From an uncultured Ellagibacter sp. (GTDB taxonomy: Bacteria; Actinomycetota; Coriobacteriia; Coriobacteriales; Eggerthellaceae), in assembly GCF_934636505.1 (NCBI RefSeq), contig NZ_CAKUAL010000013.1:1-43452 (forward strand): a DNA stretch of 43,452 nucleotides. Reading direction: 5' to 3'. Positions 14,744 to 23,626 of the stretch are shown here, in pieces (within the stretch, counting starts at the first letter, position 1; each line of letters opens with the position of its first letter). The translations under genes and the position numbers were made by a program. Under the pieces are notes generated by a model. The model had not been told where the DNA came from and did no database searches. It saw only the letters and a program-made list of their open reading frames with translations.

Positions 14744-16890
14744 CAGTGCCACACCCTCGTGCCGGTAACGCTCGCAACAACCCCGCGGAGCGCATCCGCC
14801 GCCGCGCTCACCAACCCTCCCGTCGCCCGCCTCACCGAATCGGGCAGCGTGATGGTTACGGGAATCGAACCACCGCCAAACGGAAACTCGATACACACGA
14901 CCTCGATTGTGCCGTCCGCGCCCTCAAGGGTTCGAAGCGCTTCGTCTTCTACCTTCCCGACAAGGGAGTCAAACAAGCTTGCCGACGAGCCCGAAGTCGA
15001 GAGCACCCCATTACGAATCACCTGATAGTTGGCAGAAAACGTACCCGAATCAGACGCGGCAACGTACCCCGTGCTCACAAGTACGGGTTTCAGAGCATCC
15101 AGCTTCGCGGGCGCAAACCCCGCCGCTTCGACGATGCCCGCAAGCTTGTCTGCCGCCCATACGCCTAAACCGCTTGCGCTTGCGAGCGGCAACGAATCGA
15201 GCGAATGGCGAATCGCGTTGTCGATTGCTTCTTGCCCATCGCAGTAAGCGTGAAGAGCGCGCGACCACACGTCGAGCGCAAACCTTGCAGCGCCAACAGC
15301 CGCTCCTCCGTCTTCGGCCAGGCCGTCGAGGAGCGAGGAGACGACCGTGCGGCCCTCTTCACTGTCCTCCTCGAGCAGCGTTGCACCGGAAACGGCGGCT
15401 CTCGTCCCGAGCGAGGGCGAGCCCCCAACAAACGAGCTCGCGAAGCCGGTATCCGCAGGCGCCGCAACAAGGTTCACAACCATCGAGATGGCCCCCTTGC
15501 ATCCGGGAGGCTTCGCATCGATGCGCATGCCACCGATCTCGGAGAGCGCCTCCTTGCACTTTTCGAGCAGGCCGCCGGCTTTGCCCTTCACCTCCTTCGC
15601 CGCCTCATCCTGCTTTTCGCGAGCTGCCGTGTAATCCGCTGCAGCTCGTGCCACGGCGCCGTAGTGGTACTCGAAGCCGTTCGAGATGGAGCTCGATGCG
15701 GCGGCCACCCTCCCAAGGCTCGAGGCGGTGAAGCGGCAGACGTCGCACACGGGGTAGTTTTCTGCCTCTATCTGGGCGATCGAAGCCGTGCCCATACTAG
15801 GAGACGCATTCGGGCAACCTTCCCACGCATGAAGCGTCGTCGCACCCGATGAGTCCTTCCCAAGCGGGAACGCCGGATCCGTATAGAGCCTTGTGGCCTT
15901 CATCTCCGCCGTGCTCTTAGGGAGCAAAGGGAGGAAGGCGTCGAAGGAATCTCCCATGTCGAGCACGAACCCGCGCGACACCTCGGCAAGCGCGAAGCGG
16001 TAGAACACCTTGCGCAAGGCGGACTCGGCCTGCTCGTCTGTCGTCGAGGACTGGGGAGCCTCGTCTTCAAGGCGCGCCGAGTAATAGGCCTTCGCGCGAT
16101 CGAGGGCGACGGAGAACGACCACGCATCAACCGTGCGGAACAGCGGGTTCGATGTTGGGGAGATGCTCGAAAGGGCCTCAGCACGCTCGTACATGCAGTA
16201 CGCGGGCGCATCGCCGCAATCGCGCTTGAAGCCCTCCTCCTTTGCCAAGAAGGCCTCTTTTGCAGCCTCTTCCGCCTCTTCAGAAGCTTGTTTGAGCGAT
16301 TCGGCATCCTCGGACACGGCGTCGGCGGCATCGGAGAGCGCCTTCGACGACCCCACCTCAATCTGCTCCCCCTCTGCGGGGACGAGCATCGCCACACCGA
16401 GATAGCTCGCAGCCATGACACCGCCCGAGTTTGAGCTCGCCGTCGCATACGCGCTCGCCGCCGCGAGAAACGGCAGTGCCTCCTGGAGGGCATTGAGGCC
16501 CGACGCGGCGCGCTCGGCGAAGGTGTTCCTCGACTGAAGCACCTTCGTCCCCAGGTTCACCAGCTCAATCCCCAGATCTGCTGCAGGCGGAGCGCAGAGC
16601 GCAACAACGCCTAAGCCGAACAGCGCGGCGCTCGTCAGCGAAAGGGAAAGCACGACGGCGTCGCACACGCGAACGGCGATCATAAACTCTGCAACCTCGC
16701 CCTCCGCCGCAAGAACGCATGCGTCGGCGACGTCCTGTATGTCCGCAGAGGCAGAAGAGACCCGATACACCTGGGCCGCCGAGAACACGAGGGACAACGT
16801 GACCAAGAGGGCAATCGCCATGCCGAGCGTCGAGAACCCCCCATCGTCATCCCAGAAGGCACCGCGCCCGCCCTTGAGCCTAAGCCTCAT
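14743..16890 (-). CDS. Large TadG-like / Tad-operon exported protein
   Basis: A 715-residue protein with an N-terminal type IV pilin-like hydrophobic segment (GGFSTLGMAIALLVTLSLVFSA) lacking the Glu at +5 of true pilins, as in TadG. A hydrophobic region (about 75-115) and a coiled-coil stretch (LKQASEEAEEAAKEAFLAKEE) follow, then a long Ala/Ser-rich body with several Cys, including YPVCDVCRF. No von Willebrand domain of classical TadG is visible, so it is an actinobacterial variant. ATG 16890 overlaps the TadE gene by 11 bases. Probable role: surface or membrane-linked pilus tip or assembly factor. Confidence 0.7.
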   Translation of the reverse strand: MRLRLKGGRGAFWDDDGGFSTLGMAIALLVTLSLVFSAAQVYRVSSASADIQDVADACVLAAEGEVAEFMIAVRVCDAVVLSLSLTSAALFGLGVVALCAPPAADLGIELVNLGTKVLQSRNTFAERAASGLNALQEALPFLAAASAYATASSNSGGVMAASYLGVAMLVPAEGEQIEVGSSKALSDAADAVSEDAESLKQASEEAEEAAKEAFLAKEEGFKRDCGDAPAYCMYERAEALSSISPTSNPLFRTVDAWSFSVALDRAKAYYSARLEDEAPQSSTTDEQAESALRKVFYRFALAEVSRGFVLDMGDSFDAFLPLLPKSTAEMKATRLYTDPAFPLGKDSSGATTLHAWEGCPNASPSMGTASIAQIEAENYPVCDVCRFTASSLGRVAAASSSISNGFEYHYGAVARAAADYTAAREKQDEAAKEVKGKAGGLLEKCKEALSEIGGMRIDAKPPGCKGAISMVVNLVAAPADTGFASSFVGGSPSLGTRAAVSGATLLEEDSEEGRTVVSSLLDGLAEDGGAAVGAARFALDVWSRALHAYCDGQEAIDNAIRHSLDSLPLASASGLGVWAADKLAGIVEAAGFAPAKLDALKPVLVSTGYVAASDSGTFSANYQVIRNGVLSTSGSSASLFDSLVGKVEDEALRTLEGADGTIEVVCIEFPFGGGSIPVTITLPDSVRRATGGLVSAAADALRGVVASVTGTRVWH

Positions 16891-17383
16891 CAACCCACGC
16901 TCCAATCCATTCAGAGGGAGACCTACCCGCCGCAGCCTCGGCAGCCCATGCCGGCTGCACAGGCGCCGAGGCCTCGACGGAAACCTCGAAGTCCTCGCCG
17001 TCGTTCACGATCCCTAGAAGGCGGACCCCCGCCCCGACAAGAGGCAGTGGCTTCGCCCTCGTCGCAATGCGTACGCGAACCGTTTCGCTCGACTCCCCGC
17101 CCTCAAGCTCCACCTCCCACGTGCAGCCTCCTTGGTGAACATGGAAGCAATCCTGCTCGGGCACCGCACCCAGCCGCCTGAGAGCGAACGCCCTGCACAC
17201 CCCCGAAGGGTCCCCCTCGGGAGTTGTCGCGAGCAGACGGCACGTCTCCGCGGCAGCTTGCTGCATGACGATGCGGTCGTAGAGCAAGATGCCCGGCTGC
17301 ACGAGCAGTATCACCAACGCCAGCGCGACAGGAAGCGCAAACGCCGCCTCCACGGTCGCCTGACCGGCCTCTTCCCGAAACAT
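16880..17383 (-). CDS. TadE-like minor pilin
   Basis: A 167-residue protein beginning MFREEAG-QATVEAAFALPVALALV: a prepilin-type site with Glu at +5, then one membrane helix and a soluble domain with four cysteines (ETCRLL, SGVCRAFAL, QDCFHVHQGGCTWEVE). This is the TadE layout. ATG 17383 is 8 bases after the previous stop; no strong ribosome site is seen, suggesting reinitiation. It overlaps the TadG-like start by 11 bases. Confidence 0.82.
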   Translation of the reverse strand: MFREEAGQATVEAAFALPVALALVILLVQPGILLYDRIVMQQAAAETCRLLATTPEGDPSGVCRAFALRRLGAVPEQDCFHVHQGGCTWEVELEGGESSETVRVRIATRAKPLPLVGAGVRLLGIVNDGEDFEVSVEASAPVQPAWAAEAAAGRSPSEWIGAWVDEA

Positions 17384-17391
17384 CTTGCAAA

Positions 17392-17634
17392 CTAGAACGC
17401 GAACACGTCCGCCACCGACCCCAAGGCAGCAAGCTGCAGGTGATGGGAAGCCGACATGAGCGCATGCTCCACGAACAGCCCTTCCCCCATCGCCTTGGCA
17501 AGCACGCCCAGCACCAAGACCATGCACAGCACACCGGCGAGCACGACGGCGTATTCCACCGTGCCCTGCCCTCGCTCCGATCGTATCTTGTCGGCGAGGG
17601 GCGCGAGGGCGGCCTTTGCCCTCGGGACCGTCAC
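17392..17634 (-). CDS. Second Flp/pseudopilin-like small protein
   Basis: An 80-residue protein: short basic leader, prepilin motif SERG-QGTVEYAVVLAGV with Glu-Tyr at +5/+6, membrane helix, and a short hydrophobic tail ending VADVFAF. The GTG at 17634 overlaps the stop of the Flp pilin gene as GTGA. The E-Y pair groups it with Flp pilins rather than TadE. It may be a minor pilin or an alternative major subunit. Confidence 0.72.
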   Translation of the reverse strand: MTVPRAKAALAPLADKIRSERGQGTVEYAVVLAGVLCMVLVLGVLAKAMGEGLFVEHALMSASHHLQLAALGSVADVFAF

Positions 17635-17852
17635 AGCCCGTTGATACCGTTTGCGATCGCATCCCAAAGCTCCTGGATTTTCGGCCGGAACAAGGTTATG
17701 GCGACTATCGCGATCACGACGAGCACGCCGACGAGAATCGCGTACTCGGTCGTCCCCTGCCCCTTCTCGCAAGCGAGCTTCGCCTTTGCTGCACACCATG
17801 CGCCTATTGCACGTTGACCGATTTCGGCACGCACCCTTCTCACGAACATCAT
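17631..17852 (-). CDS. flp: Flp-type major pilin precursor
   Basis: A 73-residue pilin with a 31-residue leader ending KG, cleavage motif G-QGTTEYAILVGVLV (Glu-Tyr at +5/+6), one hydrophobic helix and a short C-terminal amphipathic piece (FRPKIQELWDAIANGING). This is the standard Flp pilin size and shape; the mature product would be about 41 residues. ATG 17852 follows AAAGGTGG. It lies directly after tadC, as expected for the structural subunit. Confidence 0.88.
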   Translation of the reverse strand: MMFVRRVRAEIGQRAIGAWCAAKAKLACEKGQGTTEYAILVGVLVVIAIVAITLFRPKIQELWDAIANGINGL

Positions 17853-17872
17853 CCCGCATCCACCTTTCCTTT

Positions 17873-18802
17873 CTAAAAACCGCCGACCAGTTCAAGCAGC
17901 ATCGGCCCTAACACCAAGATGAGCATCGCGGGGAGCATGAGCGTCCCCGTCGGAACCATCATCTTCACCGGCGCCTTCGCGACCTGTTCTTGCTTGAGCG
18001 CGCGATACGACGCCCTCGCTTCGCGCGCCGTCGCCTCAAGCCCCTCCGCAAGCGAGGAGCCGTAGCGCAAAGACCTAATCACGGACTCGATCGCCCGCGC
18101 GAAAAGCGCCGAATCGTAGGTTTCGGCGACACTGCGAAGCGCATCGTCCCGACGAGCGAGCCCTAAGGACCATTGCTGACGGGCGGATGCCAAAGAACGT
18201 GAGAGCAGCGTGTCGAAATGATCGAGGTACACGTCAAGGCTCCTATCGAACGACAGGCCGCTCCTCAAACCGAGCGAGATTACCTCGAGCATTTCGGGAA
18301 GATGCCGTTCGAGTTCTTCCGCCCGCTCTTTCTTTCTTTTCTCAAGCGCCCTTTTCGGAGCCGAGAAACCCCACAGCCCGCCCGCTATCGCAAGCAGAAC
18401 AGCAAGTTCGAAGGAAAGAGCGCACCCGAGAAGAGCACCCACGGCAGCTGCGAAGAGCGCCAAACGAAGCCGCGCGTCGAGAAACCCTGCGATCGATGCC
18501 GACGAGGCCAAGCCCGCCTGTCGAATTACCTGGGCAAGGGCCTCTTCCCGTCGTGGGGGAACCGGACGGGCAGACCGCTTCTTCGCAACGCGGCTTCGCG
18601 CCTCGACAAACGAGATCACCCCGTCCGAGATGCCCTTGCCCCCACGAAAGCCAGCCAGACCTTCCCCCGAGAGGGAAGCCCGGCGCCTCGCCGCGGCACG
18701 GCTTTTCTCGCGCGCGCGAACGGCCCCGGCAGACGCGACGAATCCCATGCCGAATGCTCCGACGCTCGCAATCACCGCGACGACGCCGCTTTCCGCAACC
18801 AT
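17873..18802 (-). CDS. tadC: TadC inner-membrane assembly protein
   Basis: A 309-residue GspF/T2SSF-type membrane protein. The cytoplasmic T2SSF domain (HLPEMLEVISLGLRSGLSF, VIRSLRYGSSLAEGLEATA) is flanked by membrane segments (about 115-155 and the C-terminal LMLPAMLILVLGPMLLELV). It partners with TadB to form the membrane platform of the Flp pilus. ATG 18802 overlaps the tadB stop as TGATG. Confidence 0.9.
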   Translation of the reverse strand: MVAESGVVAVIASVGAFGMGFVASAGAVRAREKSRAAARRRASLSGEGLAGFRGGKGISDGVISFVEARSRVAKKRSARPVPPRREEALAQVIRQAGLASSASIAGFLDARLRLALFAAAVGALLGCALSFELAVLLAIAGGLWGFSAPKRALEKRKKERAEELERHLPEMLEVISLGLRSGLSFDRSLDVYLDHFDTLLSRSLASARQQWSLGLARRDDALRSVAETYDSALFARAIESVIRSLRYGSSLAEGLEATAREARASYRALKQEQVAKAPVKMMVPTGTLMLPAMLILVLGPMLLELVGGF

Positions 18803-19779
18803 CACTCCACCTCGACTTTCAACATATGGCGCACGGACACGATGCCCGCGACCTGCATGGCAACGGCGATGCACAGAAGCGCCATCCCCGCGAAGCTCGA
18901 GAAGAAGGGACCGAGAAAATCTTCGCTCACCAGCGAAAACAGGGCGACAAGGACAATCGGCATCACGCTGACGATGCGAGCCGAAAGCTTCGCCTGAGCG
19001 GTCTGAACGCGAAGCGAGCGCGTGAGCTCGAGCTCACCTTCGACGGTCTCCCGCGCGGCGTCGAGCACGCGCTCCATGCTTCCCCCCGTTTGATGCTGCA
19101 CGTCAAGCGCAACGGAAACGAAGGCGAGCTCGGGAACCGAGTTCCTCCCTTGGAAAACCGAGAGTGCCTCGCGTGTGCTGCCACCCGTCTCGAGAAGGTG
19201 AGCTGCGCGCTGGAACAGTACCCCAACAGGACCTTTCGTAGCAGCCCCAACCTGCTGCATCGTCTGGAGAAGCGACTGCCCCGACCGAAAGCACACCGCC
19301 ATCGAGCGCAGCGCGTCGGGAACGGCCTCTCGCATACGCTCGCGCCGCTTGTCTTCCGAGCTCTTCGCACAGATCGCGCACGCCGCCGCAACGCAGAAGG
19401 CGAGGGCCACGCCGCATATTGGAGCCGCGGTGAGCGCAGCTCCGCCCACTCCGACAACGAGCATCGCGGCGAGGACGAGCGACAGCAACGACTCTTCGGT
19501 CGCTATGAATCCAATCCCTTCCACGGCTGTGAGCAGGTTTGTAACCGACGCACGAACCCGCGCATTGCGAAGGACTGCCCGGGCAGCAGGGCGCATGAGC
19601 CCCACCCCATTGCGGACAAGCCACGAAATCCAACCCGCCCTGTTCTTTTCGCTGCCGATTGAGTACGCAGCAGAGCGAGATCTTTTCGCCAACCGCCTCG
19701 CAACAGCGCTCCCCAAAACGGCGGCGCAGCCGAACGCCAACAGGGCCGCTACGACGCGCAAAGCGATATTTCCTTCCAC
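18802..19779 (-). CDS. tadB: TadB inner-membrane assembly protein
   Basis: A 325-residue protein with membrane helices at the N-terminus and middle (LVLAAMLVVGVGGAALT), a T2SSF domain (VPDALRSMAVCFRSGQSLLQTM, SVALDVQHQTGGSMERVL), and C-terminal membrane segments (VMPIVLVALFSLV). The GTG at 19779 has GGAGG eight bases upstream and overlaps the tadA end by 31 bases. TadB and TadC form the platform driven by the TadA ATPase. Confidence 0.92.
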   Translation of the reverse strand: MEGNIALRVVAALLAFGCAAVLGSAVARRLAKRSRSAAYSIGSEKNRAGWISWLVRNGVGLMRPAARAVLRNARVRASVTNLLTAVEGIGFIATEESLLSLVLAAMLVVGVGGAALTAAPICGVALAFCVAAACAICAKSSEDKRRERMREAVPDALRSMAVCFRSGQSLLQTMQQVGAATKGPVGVLFQRAAHLLETGGSTREALSVFQGRNSVPELAFVSVALDVQHQTGGSMERVLDAARETVEGELELTRSLRVQTAQAKLSARIVSVMPIVLVALFSLVSEDFLGPFFSSFAGMALLCIAVAMQVAGIVSVRHMLKVEVE

Positions 19780-21074
19780 GATTGCACCTCCTTAGCGGTC
19801 GCAATCCCCAACTTCACCAAGTCGCCCACCCATTCCGGAGCAGAGAGCCACACGCCCGCACCGCCGCAGATATCCCGCTGGTAAATCGGCGCAACGATGC
19901 ACTCCCTTATGCTTTCACCTGGAGAAATCACTGCAATCTGAGAAACCATCCGCGAGCCATCGGCGCCGCGGGCCGTCTGGACGATAAGGTCGAAAGCGCT
20001 CGCAATCTGCGATTCGATGACGTCCACGGGCAAATCGGCAACAAAGCGCACCATGGTCACCAAGCGAGAAATCGCCTCCTTGGGAGAGTTCGCATGAAGC
20101 GTAGTAAGCGACCCCTCATGTCCCGTGTTCATCGCGGAGAGCATGTCGAGCGCCTCACCGCCACGGCATTCGCCCACGATGATGCGGTCGGGGCGCATGC
20201 GAAGCGCGTTCGCGACCAAATCGCGAATGGCGACTTCCCCCACCCCTTCCGCATTGCGCGGACGAGCCTCAAGGCGCACGACGTGAGGGTGCTCCAAAAA
20301 GCGCAGCTCAGCGGAGTCCTCTATCGTGATGATTCTCTCATCAGGGGGAACGTGGCAAGAAAGGGCATTAAGAAGCGTTGTTTTGCCGCTTCCCGTTCCA
20401 CCGGAAACAGCGATGCTCTTGCGAGCGCGAACAGCCCAGATGAGCAAGCGCTGCACGCATTCCTCAATCGAGCCGCTCTCCACCATGTCCTGCAAGGTGA
20501 TGACCCTCGAGGAGAATGTTCGGATCGTGAGCATCGGGCCGTCGAGCGCAAGAGGAGGCACGATGGCGTTCACGCGATGCCCCTGCGCAAGGCGGGCGTT
20601 CACCATAGGCGACGACTCGTCGATTCGCCGACCGAGCGGGCCGATAATGCGGTCGATGAGCATCCTCACCTCGTCATCGCTCGCGAAACAAAACTCGCTT
20701 CGATGCAAAACACCGTCGCGCTCATAAAACAACGAACGCGACCCGTTCACCATGATCTCGGTGATCGACTCATCCGCGAGAAAAGGTTCGAGCGGCCCGA
20801 ATCCCAGCATGGAATCAATCAGAGTGTCGGCGAGCACTTCCTGCTCCGCAAGGCCGGTATCGAAGCGGCTGCTTCCCTCGAACGCTGCCCGGCAAACCGC
20901 CCGGATCTCGTTGCGCGCCCGCTCGGGATTGCCCTTGGCAAGCAACGCTATGTCGTCAGCGGGAAGCTGCTCGCGAACTCGCTCCTTCAACCACTCGAGC
21001 ATTTCATCGCGAGTCGCCCGAGAAGCGACAGGGGTTTCATTTCCCGCCGCCCTCACACGATCGAGAAGCGTCAT
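19749..21074 (-). CDS. tadA: TadA/CpaF pilus assembly ATPase
   Basis: A 441-residue secretion ATPase. Walker A is GGTGSGKT (225-232); ITIEDSAELRF holds the Asp/Glu box; ALRMRPDRIIVGECRGGEALDML contains Walker B; the His-box region is NTGHEGSLTTLHANS. An N-terminal helical domain (about 20-115) precedes the ATPase, as in CpaF. It powers both pilus extension and retraction in Tad systems. The ATG overlaps the tadZ stop as ATGA. Confidence 0.96.
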   Translation of the reverse strand: MTLLDRVRAAGNETPVASRATRDEMLEWLKERVREQLPADDIALLAKGNPERARNEIRAVCRAAFEGSSRFDTGLAEQEVLADTLIDSMLGFGPLEPFLADESITEIMVNGSRSLFYERDGVLHRSEFCFASDDEVRMLIDRIIGPLGRRIDESSPMVNARLAQGHRVNAIVPPLALDGPMLTIRTFSSRVITLQDMVESGSIEECVQRLLIWAVRARKSIAVSGGTGSGKTTLLNALSCHVPPDERIITIEDSAELRFLEHPHVVRLEARPRNAEGVGEVAIRDLVANALRMRPDRIIVGECRGGEALDMLSAMNTGHEGSLTTLHANSPKEAISRLVTMVRFVADLPVDVIESQIASAFDLIVQTARGADGSRMVSQIAVISPGESIRECIVAPIYQRDICGGAGVWLSAPEWVGDLVKLGIATAKEVQSWKEISLCAS

Positions 21075-22339
21075 GGGAGCACCCCCTCCCGGCGAGCGCG
21101 CCTGAAGGAGAAAAGCCCGCGCGAAGGCGCCTCGGACTCTTCGGATGAAGCCAATGAGCCCGCAGCCTCCCCGGCCACCTCGCCCATAAGCTCTCTCACG
21201 CTCAGCGCGAAGGGATTGCGCGAGGAAACCAAATCATAAGCAAGCCCTGTACCGAGCGCCTGCTCGACTTCCACTCCGCCATCTTTAAGTTCAGCAGCAT
21301 GTGCACCCTGCATCGCGCACGACACATCGATTGACGAGAACAGCGAACGCTTCGAGCAGCGATTTGCGACGAATAGGAAGGGGCTTGCCGCAATCCCGCA
21401 ACGAGCGCACAGCTCGACCGCATGCTTGCATGCCCGAAGAGACGATGCCCTCTGATCGACGAGGAACAGCGCCCGAGAAGATCGCTCGAGAAGCACCGCA
21501 TGCTGCTCTCCCCAGTTTGCGCCCGTGTTTGCAACGATCGCGTCGAAGTGAGCCATTGCCGAATCGAGCAGCGCAGACAATTCGTGAACTATCGTTTCGG
21601 ATTGCTCGAGTCTTCTCGGTGCAGCGATAAGGCAGAGCCCTTGCTCGTCGCACGGCAAATCGGACAGGGGAACAGCACTGGAAAGCACCTCGTCAACCCC
21701 GTAAGCACGCTTGGCCCCGAGCAGTTCGCGCATATCCCCGAATTGGAAGTCGCAATCGAGAAGCAACGTCTTGATTCCCGCCGAAGCTAACGTCGCCGCC
21801 GCAACCGCAGATACCGCACTCTTGCCCGCGCCGCCGCTTCCACTGACAACGGTAATCAGAGTAGCTCGCTTTTCACCTGATGAAACGGCAGGTTTTGGCA
21901 AAACCGAGCCCGTGCGGGGAGCCGCGCAAGGGCCAGTCTCCCTTTCGGAATCGCGCGAGCCCGAAGCTAGCGCACGGACCTGCCGCTTGCGCGCCGCATA
22001 ACGTTCAGCAAGCACCTGGTGAGTCATTGTCTCATCTATTCCCGCCGCCTTCGTCCGACTATGAAGCGAGCCGGACGGCTGCGAACAGAGCATCGACACG
22101 CGACGCCTTGGATTGTCGCGCTTCACCGCCGCAGCCAAGTTAATCGGCTCGACGTCGGGGCAAGAGACCACCCATATTTCCTCAATCGAGGCGCTTTTCG
22201 CGGCCAGGTCCCGCGCTTCCCGAGCCGTCGTACGAACCGCAAGCCATGGCTGCTCGAGCAGATTCTCTTCCCGAAGGCCGATAAGCTCGGGGTGACGTGC
22301 GCTCTCCTCGTCGGCGCACAGCAAAACCTTAGCGTTCAT
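21071..22339 (-). CDS. tadZ: TadZ/CpaE-type MinD-like localisation ATPase
   Basis: A 422-residue protein with an atypical receiver-like domain at residues 1-110 and a ParA/MinD ATPase domain from about 160, with deviant Walker A SGSGGAGKS (166-174) and LLLDCDFQFGDM. TadZ proteins place the pilus machinery at a site in the cell. ATG 22339 has GGAG upstream and overlaps the cpaB gene by 11 bases. The open frame extends 5' but that segment is the cpaB gene in another frame. Confidence 0.9.
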   Translation of the reverse strand: MNAKVLLCADEESARHPELIGLREENLLEQPWLAVRTTAREARDLAAKSASIEEIWVVSCPDVEPINLAAAVKRDNPRRRVSMLCSQPSGSLHSRTKAAGIDETMTHQVLAERYAARKRQVRALASGSRDSERETGPCAAPRTGSVLPKPAVSSGEKRATLITVVSGSGGAGKSAVSAVAAATLASAGIKTLLLDCDFQFGDMRELLGAKRAYGVDEVLSSAVPLSDLPCDEQGLCLIAAPRRLEQSETIVHELSALLDSAMAHFDAIVANTGANWGEQHAVLLERSSRALFLVDQRASSLRACKHAVELCARCGIAASPFLFVANRCSKRSLFSSIDVSCAMQGAHAAELKDGGVEVEQALGTGLAYDLVSSRNPFALSVRELMGEVAGEAAGSLASSEESEAPSRGLFSFRRARREGVLP

Positions 22340-23183
22340 GGGAAGCCCCTTCTCCAGAGCCGAGGTCGGAAGCAGGCGCCGGCAAGGCGCCTTCAGCCTG
22401 CGATGCATCAGCAGCCGCGGACCGATCGTCAGGTTGCGAAACTTGAGACGAAACCGAATCAGACGCCGCGTCCGACCTCTGTTGGACACTCGATCCCTTC
22501 TGACCCTCGTTCGCATCGAGCGACTTCGACACCATCGGCTCGGGAACGTCTTCGCCAGGAAGGGTGAAATACAGCTCCGATCCCTGCGCGACCGAAACGA
22601 TTTCCTGAACATTCGCAGGGTCGAGCGCAAGCGTTACCCATGAAACGGAATCGGCCCCTGATTTCGACGAAGAGCTCGCATTCGTTGCAAGCACCAAAAC
22701 GCTATGGGCGATGAGCGTCGTTCCCGCCGAGCCCGTCGCATAAACGTCGACGAACATCCCCGGACGAAGCGCGCCCCCGACCGTTTGCACATCGCGCGCG
22801 GGAACGCTGACGGCGGTCAGCTCGCCGGGAACCTCGATGGAAGATGACGACTCCTCGAACCGCCTCGAGGTCAGCACCTCGCCTTTCAGCACCGTCGAGG
22901 TCACCTGCTTGCCAAGGACGTCGCCATCCTGCGTAAGAGGGTCTTCCGGCAGAAGCGCCGTGACCCACATCCGCTTCTCGAAAGAGGAGGCATCGACTAC
23001 CTCACCAGCTGCGATGTCCCTTTTCGCCACGCACACCTCGACTTGTTCGCCGCCAAAACGCTCGAGCGCCTCGGCGCGCGCCGCATCGACCTGCGCACCC
23101 GCATCCTGTAGGTACACAAACACGCAGACGGCGCACAACACGCCGCACGCGATACCAACGATCCACGATTTCGTTCGCCTCAT
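22329..23183 (-). CDS. cpaB: CpaB/RcpC-type SAF-domain pilus protein
   Basis: A 284-residue protein with a membrane anchor at the N-terminus (TKSWIVGIACGVLCAVCVFVYL), a SAF domain at about 50-125 (EVCVAKRDIAAGEVVDASSFEKR, LKGEVLTSRRF) and an RcpC domain (VSVPARDVQTVGGALRPGMFVDVYAT). A Ser/Asp-rich low-complexity tail ends it. GGAGGACTC precedes ATG 23183. It is the first gene of the Tad operon. No prepilin peptidase (TadV) or secretin is in the window. Confidence 0.9.
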   Translation of the reverse strand: MRRTKSWIVGIACGVLCAVCVFVYLQDAGAQVDAARAEALERFGGEQVEVCVAKRDIAAGEVVDASSFEKRMWVTALLPEDPLTQDGDVLGKQVTSTVLKGEVLTSRRFEESSSSIEVPGELTAVSVPARDVQTVGGALRPGMFVDVYATGSAGTTLIAHSVLVLATNASSSSKSGADSVSWVTLALDPANVQEIVSVAQGSELYFTLPGEDVPEPMVSKSLDANEGQKGSSVQQRSDAASDSVSSQVSQPDDRSAAADASQAEGALPAPASDLGSGEGASHER

Positions 23184-23511
23184 GAGTCCTCCGCTCATCC
23201 AAGTGAAGGACATGCTAGCGAGCGATTCAGGCACAACTCGAGCAAATAGCTTCTCGAAAACCCACGCCTTATCCGCAGGGATTAGTCAGCTTTTCCGATA
23301 ATGCGCGCAAAAACCTGGCAGCAAACCTCTAAAAACGCGCCATTTTCTTGCAGGAACGAGGCGCGAAATCGAAAAAACCTTGCGGAAACCTGGCAGAAAC
23401 CTGGCACGACGTCGGCAGAAAACAGGCAGGTCCGACGGGCCGGCAAAGCGCGGAAAACCTCTGCCGAAATCAAAAAACGGGCCACGAAAAATCCGTGGCC
23501 CGTCGAATATC
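23184..23511. repeat. Upstream region of the Tad operon with short direct repeats
   Basis: No gene is supported. AACCTGGCA occurs three times (23312, 23387, 23398; the last two 11 bases apart) and AAACCTCT twice (23323 and 23453). Open frames here run across the tRNA and are not convincing. Confidence 0.5.
23472..23502 (-). terminator. Intrinsic terminator of tRNA-Val
   Basis: On the minus strand CGGGCCACG-GATTTTT-CGTGGCCCG is followed by TTTTTTG, ten bases after the tRNA 3' end. Strong stem and T-tract. Confidence 0.9.
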
Positions 23512-23586
23512 TGGTGGTCGCTGAGGGATTTGAACCCCCGACCCAGTGCTTGTAAGGCACTTGCGCTCCCGCTGCGCCAAGCGACC
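23512..23586 (-). tRNA. tRNA-Val (anticodon TAC)
   Basis: 75 bases including an encoded CCA. The acceptor stem GGTCGCT pairs with AGCGACC. The anticodon stem AGTGC/GCACT holds loop CTTACAA, giving anticodon TAC (Val). The T arm reads GGGGG-TTCAAAT-CCCTC. It lies 40 bases after the arylamine acetyltransferase gene and is followed by a terminator. Confidence 0.96.
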
Positions 23587-23626
23587 ATGATTGCGCGAAT
23601 GCGCCTTGGTATTGTCCCACACCTTC

